From positions 20,403-84,402 of the forward strand of contig CAIJKV010000220.1 in the NCBI GenBank assembly GCA_903821335.1: a stretch of 64,000 nucleotides of DNA, in the 5' to 3' direction. The notes under the pieces are model-generated. The model made no database searches. It worked only from the letters and a program-made list of their open reading frames with translations, and was not told the origin of the DNA. Below, in pieces: positions 55,292 through 64,000 of the stretch. The position numbers and the translations under genes were made by a program. Origin of the DNA: an uncultured beta proteobacterium. GTDB lineage: Bacteria; Pseudomonadota; Gammaproteobacteria; Burkholderiales; Burkholderiaceae_B. Position 1 is the first letter of the stretch; every line of letters begins with the position of its first letter.

Positions 55292-57199
55292 CTACCCGAG
55301 CAGCAACTGATTGACGCGCTTCACAAACGCGGTCGGATCAGGCAGCTGCGAACCGTCAGCCAGCATTGCCTGTTCAAACAGCAACGCCGCCCAGTCGTTG
55401 AACGTCTCGTCGGAAGCTGCCTGCACACGCGCCACCAGTGCGTGCTCGGGGTTGATTTCCAGCACGGGCAGGACGTTCGGTGCCTCTTGGCCGGCGGCCT
55501 TGAGCATGCGCTGCAGGTGCGGGCTCAGGTCGTTCTGCCCCACAACCACGCAAGACGGCGAATCGACCAGCCGGGCGGTCACGCGAACTTCCTTGACGCG
55601 ATCTTTAAGCACTTCCTGAAGGCGCTCGACCAAGGGCTTGAATTGCTCGGCGACTTCGGTCTGATGCTTCTTTTCCTGCTCGTCAGCCAGCGCTTCAAGA
55701 TCGAGTCCGCCCTTGGCAACGGACACCAGTTGCTTACCATCGAACTCGCGCAGGTGCGACAACATCCATTCGTCGACACGATCCCACATCACCAGCACTT
55801 CGATGCCTTTCTTGCGGAAGATTTCAAGGTGAGGGCTGTTGCGGCCCGCGGTGTAGCTATCGGCCGTCACGTAGTAAATCTTGTCCTGACCTTCTTTCAT
55901 CCGAGACAGGTAATCGGCCAGCGAGACGACCTGTGCATCGCTGTCGTCCTTGGTCGAGGCAAAACGCAATAGCTTGGCGATGCGTTCAAGATTGGTTGCG
56001 TCCTCGCCGGTGCCCTCTTTCAGTACTTGGCCAAATTCGGTCCAGAACGTGGCGTAGTCTTCTTTACGATTTTCTGCCAGATCTTCCAGCAGGCTGAGGA
56101 TGCGCTTGGTCGAACCCTCGCGGATCACGCGCACGTCACGGCTTTCCTGAAGGATTTCGCGCGACACGTTCAAGGGCAGATCGGCCGAATCAATCACCCC
56201 ACGCACAAAACGCAGATAGGATGGCAGTAACTGTTCAGCGTCGTCCATGATGAAAACACGTTTGACGTAGAGCTTGACGCCACGACGCGCATCACGGTCC
56301 CACATATCAAAGGGCGCATGCTTCGGAATAAAGAGCAATTGCGTGTATTCGCTGCGCCCTTCGACGCGGTTGTGCGTCCACGCAAGGGGGTCGTCAAAGT
56401 CGTGCGAGACATGCTTGTAGAACTCGCGGTATTGTTCGTCGGTGATTTCCGACTTGTTGCGCGTCCAGAGCGCGTTGGCCTGGTTGACAGGCTCCCACTC
56501 GTCAGACTTGACCTGCTCGGACTTGTCCTTGTCCCATTCTTCCTTGCGCATTTCAACAGGCAGCGAAATGTGGTCGGAATAACGGCGCAAGATTTCGCGC
56601 AGCTTCCAGCCACTTAAAAATTCGTCTTCGTCCGCGCGCAGATGCAACACCACTTCGGTGCCACGTCCGACCTTCTCGATGGTCGAGATATTGAACTCGC
56701 CCTGTCCATCTGATTCCCAGGCGATTGCCTGGTTGGCCGGGCTGCCGGCGCGGCGGCTGCGCACGACGACCTTGTCGGCCACGATGAACGAGGAATAGAA
56801 ACCCACGCCGAACTGACCAATCAGTTGCGCATCTTTCTGGTTGTCGCCCGTGAGTTTGGAAAAAAACTCTTTGGTACCTGAACGGGCGATCGTACCCAGA
56901 TGGGAAATCGCTTCGTCGCGCGACAGGCCCACGCCATTATCGGAAACCGTGATGGTGCGCGCGTCCTTGTCGAAATCAACGCGAATGTGCAGTTCACCGC
57001 CACCTTCAAGCAAGTCCGGTTGGTCGATGGCCTCAAAACGCAGCTTGTCGCAGGCGTCCGAAGCATTGGAGACGAGTTCGCGCAGGAAGATTTCCTTGTT
57101 GCTGTACAAGGAATGGATCATCAGGTGCAGCAGTTGCTTGACCTCGGCCTGAAAACCCAGGGTTTGCGAAGCCTCTGCATTAGGAGTCGTTTGATTCAT
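55292..57199 (-). CDS. htpG: Chaperone protein HtpG (Hsp90)
   Basis: The 635-residue Hsp90 homologue has the GHKL ATP site in its N-terminal domain: [47 protein letters not shown] and [15 protein letters not shown]. The middle domain includes [41 protein letters not shown], and the C-terminal dimer domain follows. Start at 57199 ([23 protein letters not shown]); the earlier frame to 57256 is in the leader. It converges with ampD. Confidence 0.96.
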   Translation of the reverse strand: MNQTTPNAEASQTLGFQAEVKQLLHLMIHSLYSNKEIFLRELVSNASDACDKLRFEAIDQPDLLEGGGELHIRVDFDKDARTITVSDNGVGLSRDEAISHLGTIARSGTKEFFSKLTGDNQKDAQLIGQFGVGFYSSFIVADKVVVRSRRAGSPANQAIAWESDGQGEFNISTIEKVGRGTEVVLHLRADEDEFLSGWKLREILRRYSDHISLPVEMRKEEWDKDKSEQVKSDEWEPVNQANALWTRNKSEITDEQYREFYKHVSHDFDDPLAWTHNRVEGRSEYTQLLFIPKHAPFDMWDRDARRGVKLYVKRVFIMDDAEQLLPSYLRFVRGVIDSADLPLNVSREILQESRDVRVIREGSTKRILSLLEDLAENRKEDYATFWTEFGQVLKEGTGEDATNLERIAKLLRFASTKDDSDAQVVSLADYLSRMKEGQDKIYYVTADSYTAGRNSPHLEIFRKKGIEVLVMWDRVDEWMLSHLREFDGKQLVSVAKGGLDLEALADEQEKKHQTEVAEQFKPLVERLQEVLKDRVKEVRVTARLVDSPSCVVVGQNDLSPHLQRMLKAAGQEAPNVLPVLEINPEHALVARVQAASDETFNDWAALLFEQAMLADGSQLPDPTAFVKRVNQLLLG

Positions 57200-57372
57200 G
57201 GTGCTCACTAGAAAAGTTGTCCACAGAACAGGTGGCCCTCCGGACAGCCGGCTCAAGAGGCTGTGGGGCCATACGGGTCAATATCTGGGGGTCAAATCAG
57301 GAATTTCAAGGCATCAGGCGGCCACGCCTTCTATCGAACCGAAATTTTATACAAATCAATAAGTTACCGCAG

Positions 57373-58281
57373 CTATCGGCTGCGTGGATCGAGTGCGTCG
57401 CGCAAGCCGTCGCCCAACAGGTTGAACGCAAGCACCAGCGTAAAAATGGCGATCCCCGGCCAGATCGCCATCCAGGGGGCGTCTTCCATGAAATTTTTGG
57501 CGGTGTTGAGCATGCTGCCCCAACTTGGGTCGGGCGGTTGCTGCCCCAAGCCCAGGAATGACAAACTGGCCTCGGCAATGACCGCTGAGGCAATCGCCAG
57601 GGTCGCCTGCACGATCAGCGGCGGGGTAATGTTCGGCAGGATGTGGGCAAACGCGATCCGCATAGGTGAACAGCCGATGGCGCGGGCGGCCTCAATGTAG
57701 TCTTCGACTTTCACATTCAGCACTTGCGCGCGCGTCAGGCGCACAAAAATCGGGGCGGCCGACACCCCGATGGCGATCATCGCGTTGGTCAGGTTCGGGC
57801 CGAGGAAGGCCGCAAGCGCGATGGCGAGGATCAGGAACGGGCAAGCGAGAAACGCATCCGTCATGCGCGAGATCACAGCATCGACGCTGCCGCCCAACAA
57901 GCCGGCAAGCAGGCCCAGCGCCACCCCGAGAACCATGGAAATGACCACGGAGACCACACCCGCCAGCAGCGAGGCCCGCGCACCCCAGATCACGCGGGAC
58001 AGGACATCGCGCCCAAGCTCATCGGTGCCAAACCAGTGCTCAAGACTTGGCGCCTTGCGAATCGCCCCCCAGCTTGTTGCGAGAGGATCGTCCGGGGACA
58101 CCCAGGGCGCAAAAATCGCCAGCAACATGAAAAACAAGATCGTCGCAAAGCCCAGGCTTGCCATGCGATTGTGTATCAGTTTTCGAAAGGCGCGCAGCCA
58201 AGGGCCCGCCTCGCGGTGGGTGCGGTCGGCCTGCCGAGCGCCACGCGTGGTAGGGGTTGTCATGGAAGATGACTGTGTCAT
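57373..58281 (-). CDS. Oligopeptide/dipeptide-type ABC transporter permease, DppC-like
   Basis: A 302-residue inner membrane permease: WLRAFRKLIHNRMASLGFATILFFMLLAIFAPWVSP is the OppC N-terminal domain; GTDELGRDVLSRVIWGARASLLAGV is the family block; and EAARAIGCSPMRIAFAHILPNITPPLIV is the EAA loop that docks to the ATPases. Six membrane segments are expected. It is the last gene of the operon; its start overlaps the DppB-like stop by ATGA. Confidence 0.9.
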   Translation of the reverse strand: MTQSSSMTTPTTRGARQADRTHREAGPWLRAFRKLIHNRMASLGFATILFFMLLAIFAPWVSPDDPLATSWGAIRKAPSLEHWFGTDELGRDVLSRVIWGARASLLAGVVSVVISMVLGVALGLLAGLLGGSVDAVISRMTDAFLACPFLILAIALAAFLGPNLTNAMIAIGVSAAPIFVRLTRAQVLNVKVEDYIEAARAIGCSPMRIAFAHILPNITPPLIVQATLAIASAVIAEASLSFLGLGQQPPDPSWGSMLNTAKNFMEDAPWMAIWPGIAIFTLVLAFNLLGDGLRDALDPRSR

Positions 58282-59222
58282 GCGTGTACAAGCCGTGGGT
58301 TAAATACAAAATAGGCGATATCAGCCATCAGATTCAACAGGATATATGCCGTCGCCGTCACCAGGACCACGCCCTGCACGACCGCATAGTCGCGGTTGAA
58401 GACCGCATCGATAATGAGCTTGCCAAAGCCGGGGATCGTGAAAACTTGCTCAGTCAGCACAGCACCGGACAGCAATGCGCCCAGTTCAAGTGCCGCCAGG
58501 GTAATGACCGGTGTCAGGGCATTGCGCAATGCGTGCTTGAGCACCACGACGCGCTCGCTCAGGCCTTTGGCGCGCGCCGTGCGCACATAGTCTGCACCCA
58601 GCACTTGCAACATCGAGCTTCGGGTATGGCGCATCAGCACGGCCGAGATTCCTGTCCCAAGAACAAGTGCCGGCATGATCATGGCCGCCAGATTTGCCCG
58701 CAGGTCCTCGAGCGGGTTGACATAGCCCGAGGCAGGCAACCAGCCCAGATCAACGGAAAAAAACAGGATCATCAGGATCCCCAGCCAGAAATGCGGGATG
58801 GACAAGCCCGACAAGGCAAACACCGTGGCGCCGACATCCCAGAACGTACCGGGCCGTATCGCAGCGACGACCCCAGCCGGAATACTGATCACCAGGCCGA
58901 TCAGCATGGCCAGGAAGGCAAGCTCGGCGGTGACAGGCAATTTTTGAAGGATCAGCTCGAGCACGGGTTGCTGGGTGCGAACCGACTCACCCAAGTCGCC
59001 ATGCAGTACGCCGCGCATCCAGTAGAAGTAGCGCACGGGCAGCGGTTCATCGAGATGCAGTTTTTCTCGCAGATGGGCGATCAGTTCAGGGCTTTGATCC
59101 TCACCCGCCAGAATTTGCGCGGGATCCCCGGGAAGAAGTTGCTGCAGGCCAAAGATGAGCATGGATACGAACACCAGTGTCGGCAACAACGACACCAGGC
59201 GGCGAAGGAAAAATGCAAACAT
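58278..59222 (-). CDS. Oligopeptide/dipeptide-type ABC transporter permease, DppB-like
   Basis: A 314-residue permease: MFAFFLRRLVSLLPTLVFVSMLIFGL, LPGDPAQILAGE, YFYWMRGVLHGDLGESV and the EAA loop DYVRTARAKGLSERVVVLKHALRNALTPVITL. I start at 59222; the open frame to 59333 overlaps the binding-protein end and is not family-like. It sits between the binding-protein gene and the DppC-like gene and forms the translocation channel with the latter. Confidence 0.9.
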   Translation of the reverse strand: MFAFFLRRLVSLLPTLVFVSMLIFGLQQLLPGDPAQILAGEDQSPELIAHLREKLHLDEPLPVRYFYWMRGVLHGDLGESVRTQQPVLELILQKLPVTAELAFLAMLIGLVISIPAGVVAAIRPGTFWDVGATVFALSGLSIPHFWLGILMILFFSVDLGWLPASGYVNPLEDLRANLAAMIMPALVLGTGISAVLMRHTRSSMLQVLGADYVRTARAKGLSERVVVLKHALRNALTPVITLAALELGALLSGAVLTEQVFTIPGFGKLIIDAVFNRDYAVVQGVVLVTATAYILLNLMADIAYFVFNPRLVHA

Positions 59223-59251
59223 CTTTTCGGCCTGTTGATTACGCGGGCAAG

Positions 59252-60763
59252 CTAGTTGAACTGCAGGCCGGTCAGGCGCAACAGCCCGTCCGGGATTTCC
59301 TTGACGCCGCCAAGCCTGGCGGAATAGGCCCACAACCAGTCGCGGTGAAAGAGATAGACAATCGGGCGCTCCTTGAGCAGCTCGGTGGCAATCATGTCGT
59401 AGTTCTTGCCTCGTTCAACCGGGTTCAGGCTTGAGCGTGACGCATTCAGCCAGGCATCCGTTTCTGGCTTGCAGTAGCCCGCGTAATTCAGTGGCTGTTT
59501 GCAGGCTGCAAAACTGTAGATATTGCCGTCGGGATCGGCACGCCCGCTCCAGGCCAGCACGTAGGCGTCAAAGTCACCCTTGTCTGCCAGATTCAAGGAG
59601 GTCGCAAACTCGGTTGACTGGATCTTGACGTCGAAACCTGCCTCTTTTGCCATCGCCTGCACGACCTGTGCAATCTTTTGCGAATCAGAGGTGGTAGGCG
59701 TCATCAGCGTGAACGTCGGGTTGGTCACACCCGCCTCCTTGAGCAGGGCCTTGGCGCGCGCGACGTCGCGCTTGGGAATTGGCATGTTCCTGGCGTAATA
59801 CGTATTGGTCGGCGGCACCCATTGATTGCCCGCGCTTGCCTGACCGTCCATCGCGACTTGCACGATGCCCTGGCGATCGAGCGACAGCTCAAAGGCCTCA
59901 CGCACGCGCGCATCGCGTCCCAGGGGGTTTTGTTTGGCGCGATCACTCTTGTCGATGTTGATCGTGATGCCTTGATAGCCGATTTCCGTAATCTTGCTGG
60001 ACTTCAATTTGCTGTCTTTCCTGATCGACGCGAAATCATTCGACGCCGCCCGCTCGATGAAATCCAGTTGGCCTGCACGCAAATTCGCCAGGCGCACCGT
60101 GGCGTCAGGAATCGGGGTGTAGATGACCTTGTCGAAGTGAATGGCGTCCTTGTTCCAGTAATTGCCAAAGCGCTCAAGCACAATCTTGTCCTGAGCGACA
60201 CGTTCGACAAACTTGAAAGGACCCGAGCAGACCGGACTGGTCGCAAACTTATCGCCCAGAGCCTCAGCCGCCTTGGGCGACACCATCATCCCGGCCCGGT
60301 CTGCCAGCGCGGCCAGCAACGGCGCGAAAGGTGCGTCGAGATTCAAGCGCACGGTGAGCGGATCAATCACCTCAACAGAAGTGACTGGGCGCAATTCACC
60401 TGACCGGTTTGAACCCTTGAGCGTTTTATGGCGTTCAAGGTTGTACTTGACCGCGGCCGCATCAAACTTTTCACCGTCATGAAATGTCACGCCATCGCGC
60501 AATTTGAACGTGATCGACTTGCTATCTGGCGCCCATTCGTAGCCAGACGCCAATTGGGGAACAATGTTGAGTTTTTCGTCGATATCGACCAGCTTGTCAC
60601 ACAGGGCAGCGAAGACAATTCGTCCGACAAACGTGCGCGCCTGGGTCGGATCCAGGACATCCGGGTCCTCAGCCAGCCCAATACGCAATACCTGGGCAGA
60701 AGTGAGTACGGGGGCGAGCGCAAGGATTGCAATGCCAAGGACTTTGTGGATACCGGGCTTCAT
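59252..60763 (-). CDS. ABC transporter substrate-binding protein, SBP_bac_5 family
   Basis: The 503-residue periplasmic protein starts with a signal peptide ([17 protein letters not shown], cleaved near residue 23) and has [68 protein letters not shown] and [16 protein letters not shown], the typical SBP5 path. Ligands of this family are peptides, glutathione, opines or nickel; the ligand here is unknown. Its start overlaps the stop of the DppF-like ATPase gene. Confidence 0.9.
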   Translation of the reverse strand: MKPGIHKVLGIAILALAPVLTSAQVLRIGLAEDPDVLDPTQARTFVGRIVFAALCDKLVDIDEKLNIVPQLASGYEWAPDSKSITFKLRDGVTFHDGEKFDAAAVKYNLERHKTLKGSNRSGELRPVTSVEVIDPLTVRLNLDAPFAPLLAALADRAGMMVSPKAAEALGDKFATSPVCSGPFKFVERVAQDKIVLERFGNYWNKDAIHFDKVIYTPIPDATVRLANLRAGQLDFIERAASNDFASIRKDSKLKSSKITEIGYQGITINIDKSDRAKQNPLGRDARVREAFELSLDRQGIVQVAMDGQASAGNQWVPPTNTYYARNMPIPKRDVARAKALLKEAGVTNPTFTLMTPTTSDSQKIAQVVQAMAKEAGFDVKIQSTEFATSLNLADKGDFDAYVLAWSGRADPDGNIYSFAACKQPLNYAGYCKPETDAWLNASRSSLNPVERGKNYDMIATELLKERPIVYLFHRDWLWAYSARLGGVKEIPDGLLRLTGLQFN

Positions 60764-61938
60764 TGATGGATCTCCTGTCGGGGGAATTCAAGAGTGGGGG
60801 GTTCGGTCAGCTTGACCGCAGGCGTGGCAAAAGCAGACTGGAGTTTCTGCAGCCTCAGTCTTGCAGGGTTCATCGTCGTTTCGAGGTGCGTGCGTTCTGA
60901 CTGTGTCGTGAGCGGAAAATGGCAAGCGACGGCATGGCGCGCATCGCCCATGAGTGCGGGGGCAAGCTCACTGCATTTTTTCTGGGCATCACGGCAACGG
61001 GTATGCAAATGGCAGCCCGTGGGTGGATTCAGCGGGCTGGGAACGTCACCGCTCAGCAAGACTCTGTCGCGCTTGATGGACGGATCGGGTATTGGAATCG
61101 ATTGCAACAGCGCCTGTGTGTAAGGATGACGCGGAGCTGTAAAGACCGTGTCCTTGTCGCCGATTTCGACGATTCGCCCAAGATACATCACGGCGACACG
61201 CGTCGCGATATGTTTGACCACGGCAAGGTCATGCGCGATGAACAGGTAGGACAAGCCCAGATTTTGCTGTAAGTCCTGAAGCAAGTTCACGACTTGCGCC
61301 TGCACGGAAACATCCAGCGCCGACACGGCCTCGTCACAGACGATCAGCCTGGGTTCGACCGCCAGGGCACGGGCAATTCCCACCCGCTGGCGTTGCCCGC
61401 CGGAAAACTCATGCGGGTATCGGTTCGCCGCCTCGGCGCGCATGCCGACCGTATCAAGCAATTCAGCCACGCGCGCGGACTCGCGCCCGATGTGCAACTT
61501 GTGTATCAGCAAGGGTTCTCGCAAGGCCTGGCCTATTGTCATTCGAGGATTGAGGGAGGAATAGGGATCCTGGAAAATTAGCTGCATCGCCCGGCGCTGT
61601 CGCCTGAGCGCAGCGGGATTCAAACTTCCCAAATCCTCCCCGTCCATGTGCAAGGTGCCACGGGTAGGCTCGATCAACCTTAACAACAGGCGTCCAAGAG
61701 TGGACTTGCCGCAGCCCGACTCACCCACGACCCCCAGGATTTCTCCGGTATGGAGCGTCAGGTCGACGCCATCGACGGCACGCACATGCCCCGTGACGCG
61801 ATTGAACAGGCCTCGGCGAACAGGAAAATGTTTGCACAACCCCCGCGCCTCGAACAGCACGGGTTCGTCCGTTGCCTTCGCCTGCCCGTTCATTTGCACG
61901 GGTTCGTCCGTTGCCTTCGCCCGCCCGTTCATTTGCAT
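60760..61938 (-). CDS. Oligopeptide-type ABC transporter ATPase, DppF-like, with repeated N-terminus
   Basis: A 392-residue ATPase: Walker [17 protein letters not shown]-loop [14 protein letters not shown], signature [15 protein letters not shown], Walker [13 protein letters not shown], then the oligo_HPY extension with [14 protein letters not shown] and the [14 protein letters not shown] cysteine cluster. The first 27 residues are a 13-residue duplication ([13 protein letters not shown], then [12 protein letters not shown]) from a 39-base tandem repeat. The C-terminus has about 45 extra residues beyond the usual end and overlaps the binding-protein start. Confidence 0.9.
   Translation of the reverse strand: MQMNGRAKATDEPVQMNGQAKATDEPVLFEARGLCKHFPVRRGLFNRVTGHVRAVDGVDLTLHTGEILGVVGESGCGKSTLGRLLLRLIEPTRGTLHMDGEDLGSLNPAALRRQRRAMQLIFQDPYSSLNPRMTIGQALREPLLIHKLHIGRESARVAELLDTVGMRAEAANRYPHEFSGGQRQRVGIARALAVEPRLIVCDEAVSALDVSVQAQVVNLLQDLQQNLGLSYLFIAHDLAVVKHIATRVAVMYLGRIVEIGDKDTVFTAPRHPYTQALLQSIPIPDPSIKRDRVLLSGDVPSPLNPPTGCHLHTRCRDAQKKCSELAPALMGDARHAVACHFPLTTQSERTHLETTMNPARLRLQKLQSAFATPAVKLTEPPTLEFPRQEIHQ
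61857..61935. repeat. 39-base tandem duplication at the start of the DppF-like gene
   Basis: Two adjacent 39-base units, differing at one base, cover the stop of the DppD-like gene and the first codons of the DppF-like gene. Because 39 is a multiple of three, the reading frame is kept and an extra ATG start plus 13 residues are added. Confidence 0.85.
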
Positions 61939-62942
61939 GCCTCCAGCCTGCCAGGCACCAACAGTTGTTCAGGATCGAGGGGGGCCTTAAAACAGGCAGA
62001 CGCGTGCTGCGCACCAACGGAGCGCAATGCAGGCACCAGCGTCGAGCACTGCGCGTCGGCGAACGGGCATCGCTCGGCAAAGCTGCAGCCTGGTGGTGGC
62101 ATGGCAGGATTGGGCACCTGTCCTTCGATCGCGGTCAGGCGCAGTTTTTGAACATCTTGCCTGGGAATCGCCCCAAGGAGTCCGATCGTGTAGGGATGCT
62201 GAGGTTCATTAAAAATCGCGTGCACCGGACCTTGTTCGACAATGCACCCTGCATACATCACTAGCACCTCGTCGGCAACTTCGGCCACGACGCCCAGATC
62301 GTGCGTAATCAGCACAATCGCCGTGCCGGTTTCTTCCTGAAGCGTGCGCATCAGCTCCAGTATCTGTGCCTGTATCGTCACATCCAGCGCCGTGGTCGGC
62401 TCATCGGCGATCAGCAGTCGGGGCTGACAGGCCATGCCCATGGCAATCATTACACGCTGTCGCATCCCGCCACTTAGTTTGTGGGGATATTCGTCCATAC
62501 GTTGCTCGGGAGATGAAATGCGAACCTTGCGCAGCATGTCGAGCGCAACAGCACGCGCCTGCGTTCGCTGGATATTGCGATGACGCAGCAACCCCTCAAT
62601 GATTTGCTCACCCACGGTGTAGGAAGGGTTCAGCGAGGTCATTGGCTCCTGGAAGATCATGGCCATGCCATTGCCACGCAAGTCCTGCAACGCCTGCTCG
62701 GTGGCTCCTACCAGTTCGCGCCCCTCAAACCGGATCGAGCCGCCAGCGATCCGGCCAGCCGGCTTGGGCAACAAACCCATGATGGAAAGCGATGTGACGC
62801 TTTTGCCGCAACCTGACTCGCCGACAATCGCCAGAGTGTGCCCCGCTTTCACGTCAAAGCTGATGCCGTTCACGACGGCAATATCACCCTGATGACTGGA
62901 AAACACCGTCCGCAGGTTGCGCACCTCAAGCAGGGTTGTCAT
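61929..62942 (-). CDS. Oligopeptide-type ABC transporter ATPase, DppD-like
   Basis: A 337-residue ATPase: [28 protein letters not shown], Walker [40 protein letters not shown], signature [16 protein letters not shown], Walker [21 protein letters not shown], and the oligo_HPY end with [14 protein letters not shown]. Start at 62942, sixteen bases inside the DUF1028 gene. It pairs with the DppF-like ATPase to drive uptake; both lie in one overlapping operon. Confidence 0.92.
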   Translation of the reverse strand: MTTLLEVRNLRTVFSSHQGDIAVVNGISFDVKAGHTLAIVGESGCGKSVTSLSIMGLLPKPAGRIAGGSIRFEGRELVGATEQALQDLRGNGMAMIFQEPMTSLNPSYTVGEQIIEGLLRHRNIQRTQARAVALDMLRKVRISSPEQRMDEYPHKLSGGMRQRVMIAMGMACQPRLLIADEPTTALDVTIQAQILELMRTLQEETGTAIVLITHDLGVVAEVADEVLVMYAGCIVEQGPVHAIFNEPQHPYTIGLLGAIPRQDVQKLRLTAIEGQVPNPAMPPPGCSFAERCPFADAQCSTLVPALRSVGAQHASACFKAPLDPEQLLVPGRLEACK

Positions 62943-63651
62943 TTTTTTCAAGCAAAAGATGAAACTGCTCAATCACGGTTTCAATCTGCGCGCGATCGGT
63001 CACACCGGCCGGACGTGTCCGCCCTGGCAAGCAAGTTAGAAAAGGCTGGAAGCGTTCCAGACTTTTTTCATACAGCCTGCGTAGCTCCGGCAACGGGTCT
63101 GGGTGGTCATCGACCCTGAGGTCCAGCTGCAGGTAGTCTTCATCGGCCTGAATTTTCAGGGCCGCTGACTGCTTTCCACGCTTGTCGCCCCCGGCGACCT
63201 GCCCGGCATCCATTGCAGCAAGCAGACGTTCGGCCAAAGGCCTGCCTGCGCTGGCAAGAAATGCCTGCGCCGTCGCCTCGAGCACCTCGGGGCCGGCCAG
63301 CATGTTGCCCGCCACGCTGACATGTTTAAACGCCAGATGCCCGCACCAATCAATACATTGCGCCCCGGTGTGTGAGGCGCAAGGGCCCTTTGCCGGCAAA
63401 ACGTGAATCTGACGATGCTCGCGCCCCGCGTCACCGGCGACCACTGACGCAATCGCTTGTGCCGCCGTATGCCCGTGCCCGAGGTGGTCCAGCGCAGCCG
63501 GTCCGTACAGCGGATTCATCAGTGCCTGCGTCGACAACACACCCACGCCCCGGCGGGCATGCAGGCACAAAGAGCCCACGGCAAAAAAACGGCTGGCGAT
63601 CGCCATGCCAAAATGCCCTTGTTCGTCACGCGCCAGTATTGACCACGTCAT
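62926..63651 (-). CDS. DUF1028 family protein (Ntn-hydrolase-like)
   Basis: The 241-residue protein begins MTWSILARDEQGHFGMAIASRFFAVGSLCLHARRGVGVLSTQALMNP, then VSVAGNMLAGPEVLEATAQAF and a C-terminal peptidoglycan-binding-like tail. DUF1028 proteins have an Ntn-hydrolase fold and often sit beside peptide transporters; no reaction is established. As first gene of this operon, it may act on the imported compound (inference). Its end overlaps the DppD-like start by 17 bases. The 264 bases upstream are shared with tRNA-Leu. Confidence 0.88.
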   Translation of the reverse strand: MTWSILARDEQGHFGMAIASRFFAVGSLCLHARRGVGVLSTQALMNPLYGPAALDHLGHGHTAAQAIASVVAGDAGREHRQIHVLPAKGPCASHTGAQCIDWCGHLAFKHVSVAGNMLAGPEVLEATAQAFLASAGRPLAERLLAAMDAGQVAGGDKRGKQSAALKIQADEDYLQLDLRVDDHPDPLPELRRLYEKSLERFQPFLTCLPGRTRPAGVTDRAQIETVIEQFHLLLEKNDNPA

Positions 63652-63869
63652 TGCGCTTTCCTTGTGCTCGTGTCTGCCCGGACAAGTCTACCCGGGGCGA
63701 CCTGATTGTCTACAGCGTGCGGACCAACATCGTGCGCCAGAACATCATATTCCTGCAAGCAATAGTCATGCCATACCAAAGTCGTGGCAGGCCACAGGTG
63801 CGCTTCTGGGGGAATTCAAGCAAAACGAAGCTGTTCGATGCGGTTCAAAGCAAAAATTTCAGGAGGCTT

Positions 63870-63875
63870 TATAAT
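63870..63875 (+). promoter_or_regulatory. -10 box for tRNA-Leu
   Basis: A consensus TATAAT lies 41 bases before the tRNA-Leu gene; a -35 is less clear (TTCAAA about 20 bases upstream). The rest of 63652-63915 has no gene that I can see. Confidence 0.5.
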
Positions 63876-63915
63876 TGCGCTCTTCCTGCTTGAGCAGTCA
63901 TGCTCTGTCCCCCGC

Positions 63916-64000
63916 GCCCGGGTGGTGAAATTGGTAGACGCAGGGGACTCAAAATCCCCCGCCGCAAGGCGTGTCGGTTCGATTCCGACCCCGGGCACCA
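63916..64000 (+). tRNA. tRNA-Leu (anticodon CAA)
   Basis: The gene is complete and ends on the last base of the window with an encoded CCA. Acceptor GCCCGGG pairs with CCCGGGC; the anticodon arm is GGGGA-CTCAAAA-TCCCC (anticodon CAA, reads TTG); a long variable arm (CGCCGCAAGGCG) marks a type II tRNA; the T arm is GTCGGTTCGATTCCGAC. Confidence 0.93.

Noticed and set aside
63816..63998. 60-codon minus-strand frame beginning MPGVGIEPTRLAAGDFESPAS
   Set aside because: Antisense translation of tRNA-Leu, not a gene.

Overview
The window looks like chromosomal DNA of a betaproteobacterium of the order Burkholderiales, most like the Bordetella/Alcaligenaceae group. The basis is gene content and order: prs, tRNA-Gln, ispE, lolB, TPR protein, mutM; thyA-folA; gcvT-gcvH-gcvP behind a tandem glycine riboswitch; dcd next to a large basic amino acid decarboxylase; metG; ffh; ampD. 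A truncated Bug-type binding protein is also typical of this group. This assignment is inference; there is no rRNA in the window.

Layout. 1-4157 holds a cut-off thiamine-diphosphate enzyme, an Ldh-family dehydrogenase, a beta-barrel-like outer membrane protein and the AzlCD amino acid exporter, all on the minus strand. 4158-14205 is the accessory part. It contains a two-gene unit (a GrdB-like reductase domain fused to an APH-type kinase, then a divergent enolase), 550 bases without a clear gene, a truncated Bug gene, a four-gene ABC efflux operon (permease, ATPase, membrane fusion protein, outer membrane factor), a truncated polyphosphate kinase 2 and a lone XRE regulator. A 17-base copy of the ychF 3' end lies at 7742-7758, so part of this stretch is probably a decayed island inserted at ychF.

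14206-29587 is core housekeeping: ychF, a CPBP protease, pth, rplY, prs, tRNA-Gln, ispE, lolB, a TPR protein, mutM, an LTA-synthase-like sulfatase, a GlcD-like flavoenzyme, phosphomannomutase and pgi. 29597-31914 is a wbpP/wbpA pair making UDP-HexNAc uronic acid precursors. 31915-32390 has no protein gene but carries a candidate small RNA with its own promoter and terminator. 32391-36953 holds coq7, an OsmC protein, thyA, folA and a DUF945 protein. 37029-41842 is the glycine cleavage operon with its riboswitch.

41929-57199 holds a BaiN-like flavoprotein, the decarboxylase, dcd, apbC, a split chromate transporter, metG, tRNA-Gly, thiS-trmB, ffh, a CcsA-like membrane protein, a PP0621-type protein, ampD and htpG. 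57373-63651 is one tightly overlapping oligopeptide-type ABC operon led by a DUF1028 gene. A complete tRNA-Leu closes the window.

The best candidate for an undescribed system is the 4332-7573 pair. The two genes overlap by ATGA. The first joins a GrdB-like domain, with Cys where many relatives have selenocysteine, to a small-molecule kinase. The second is an enolase whose catalytic His is Ala and whose metal-ligand-region Glu is Asp. Together they suggest a phosphorylation, elimination and reduction route on an unknown metabolite.
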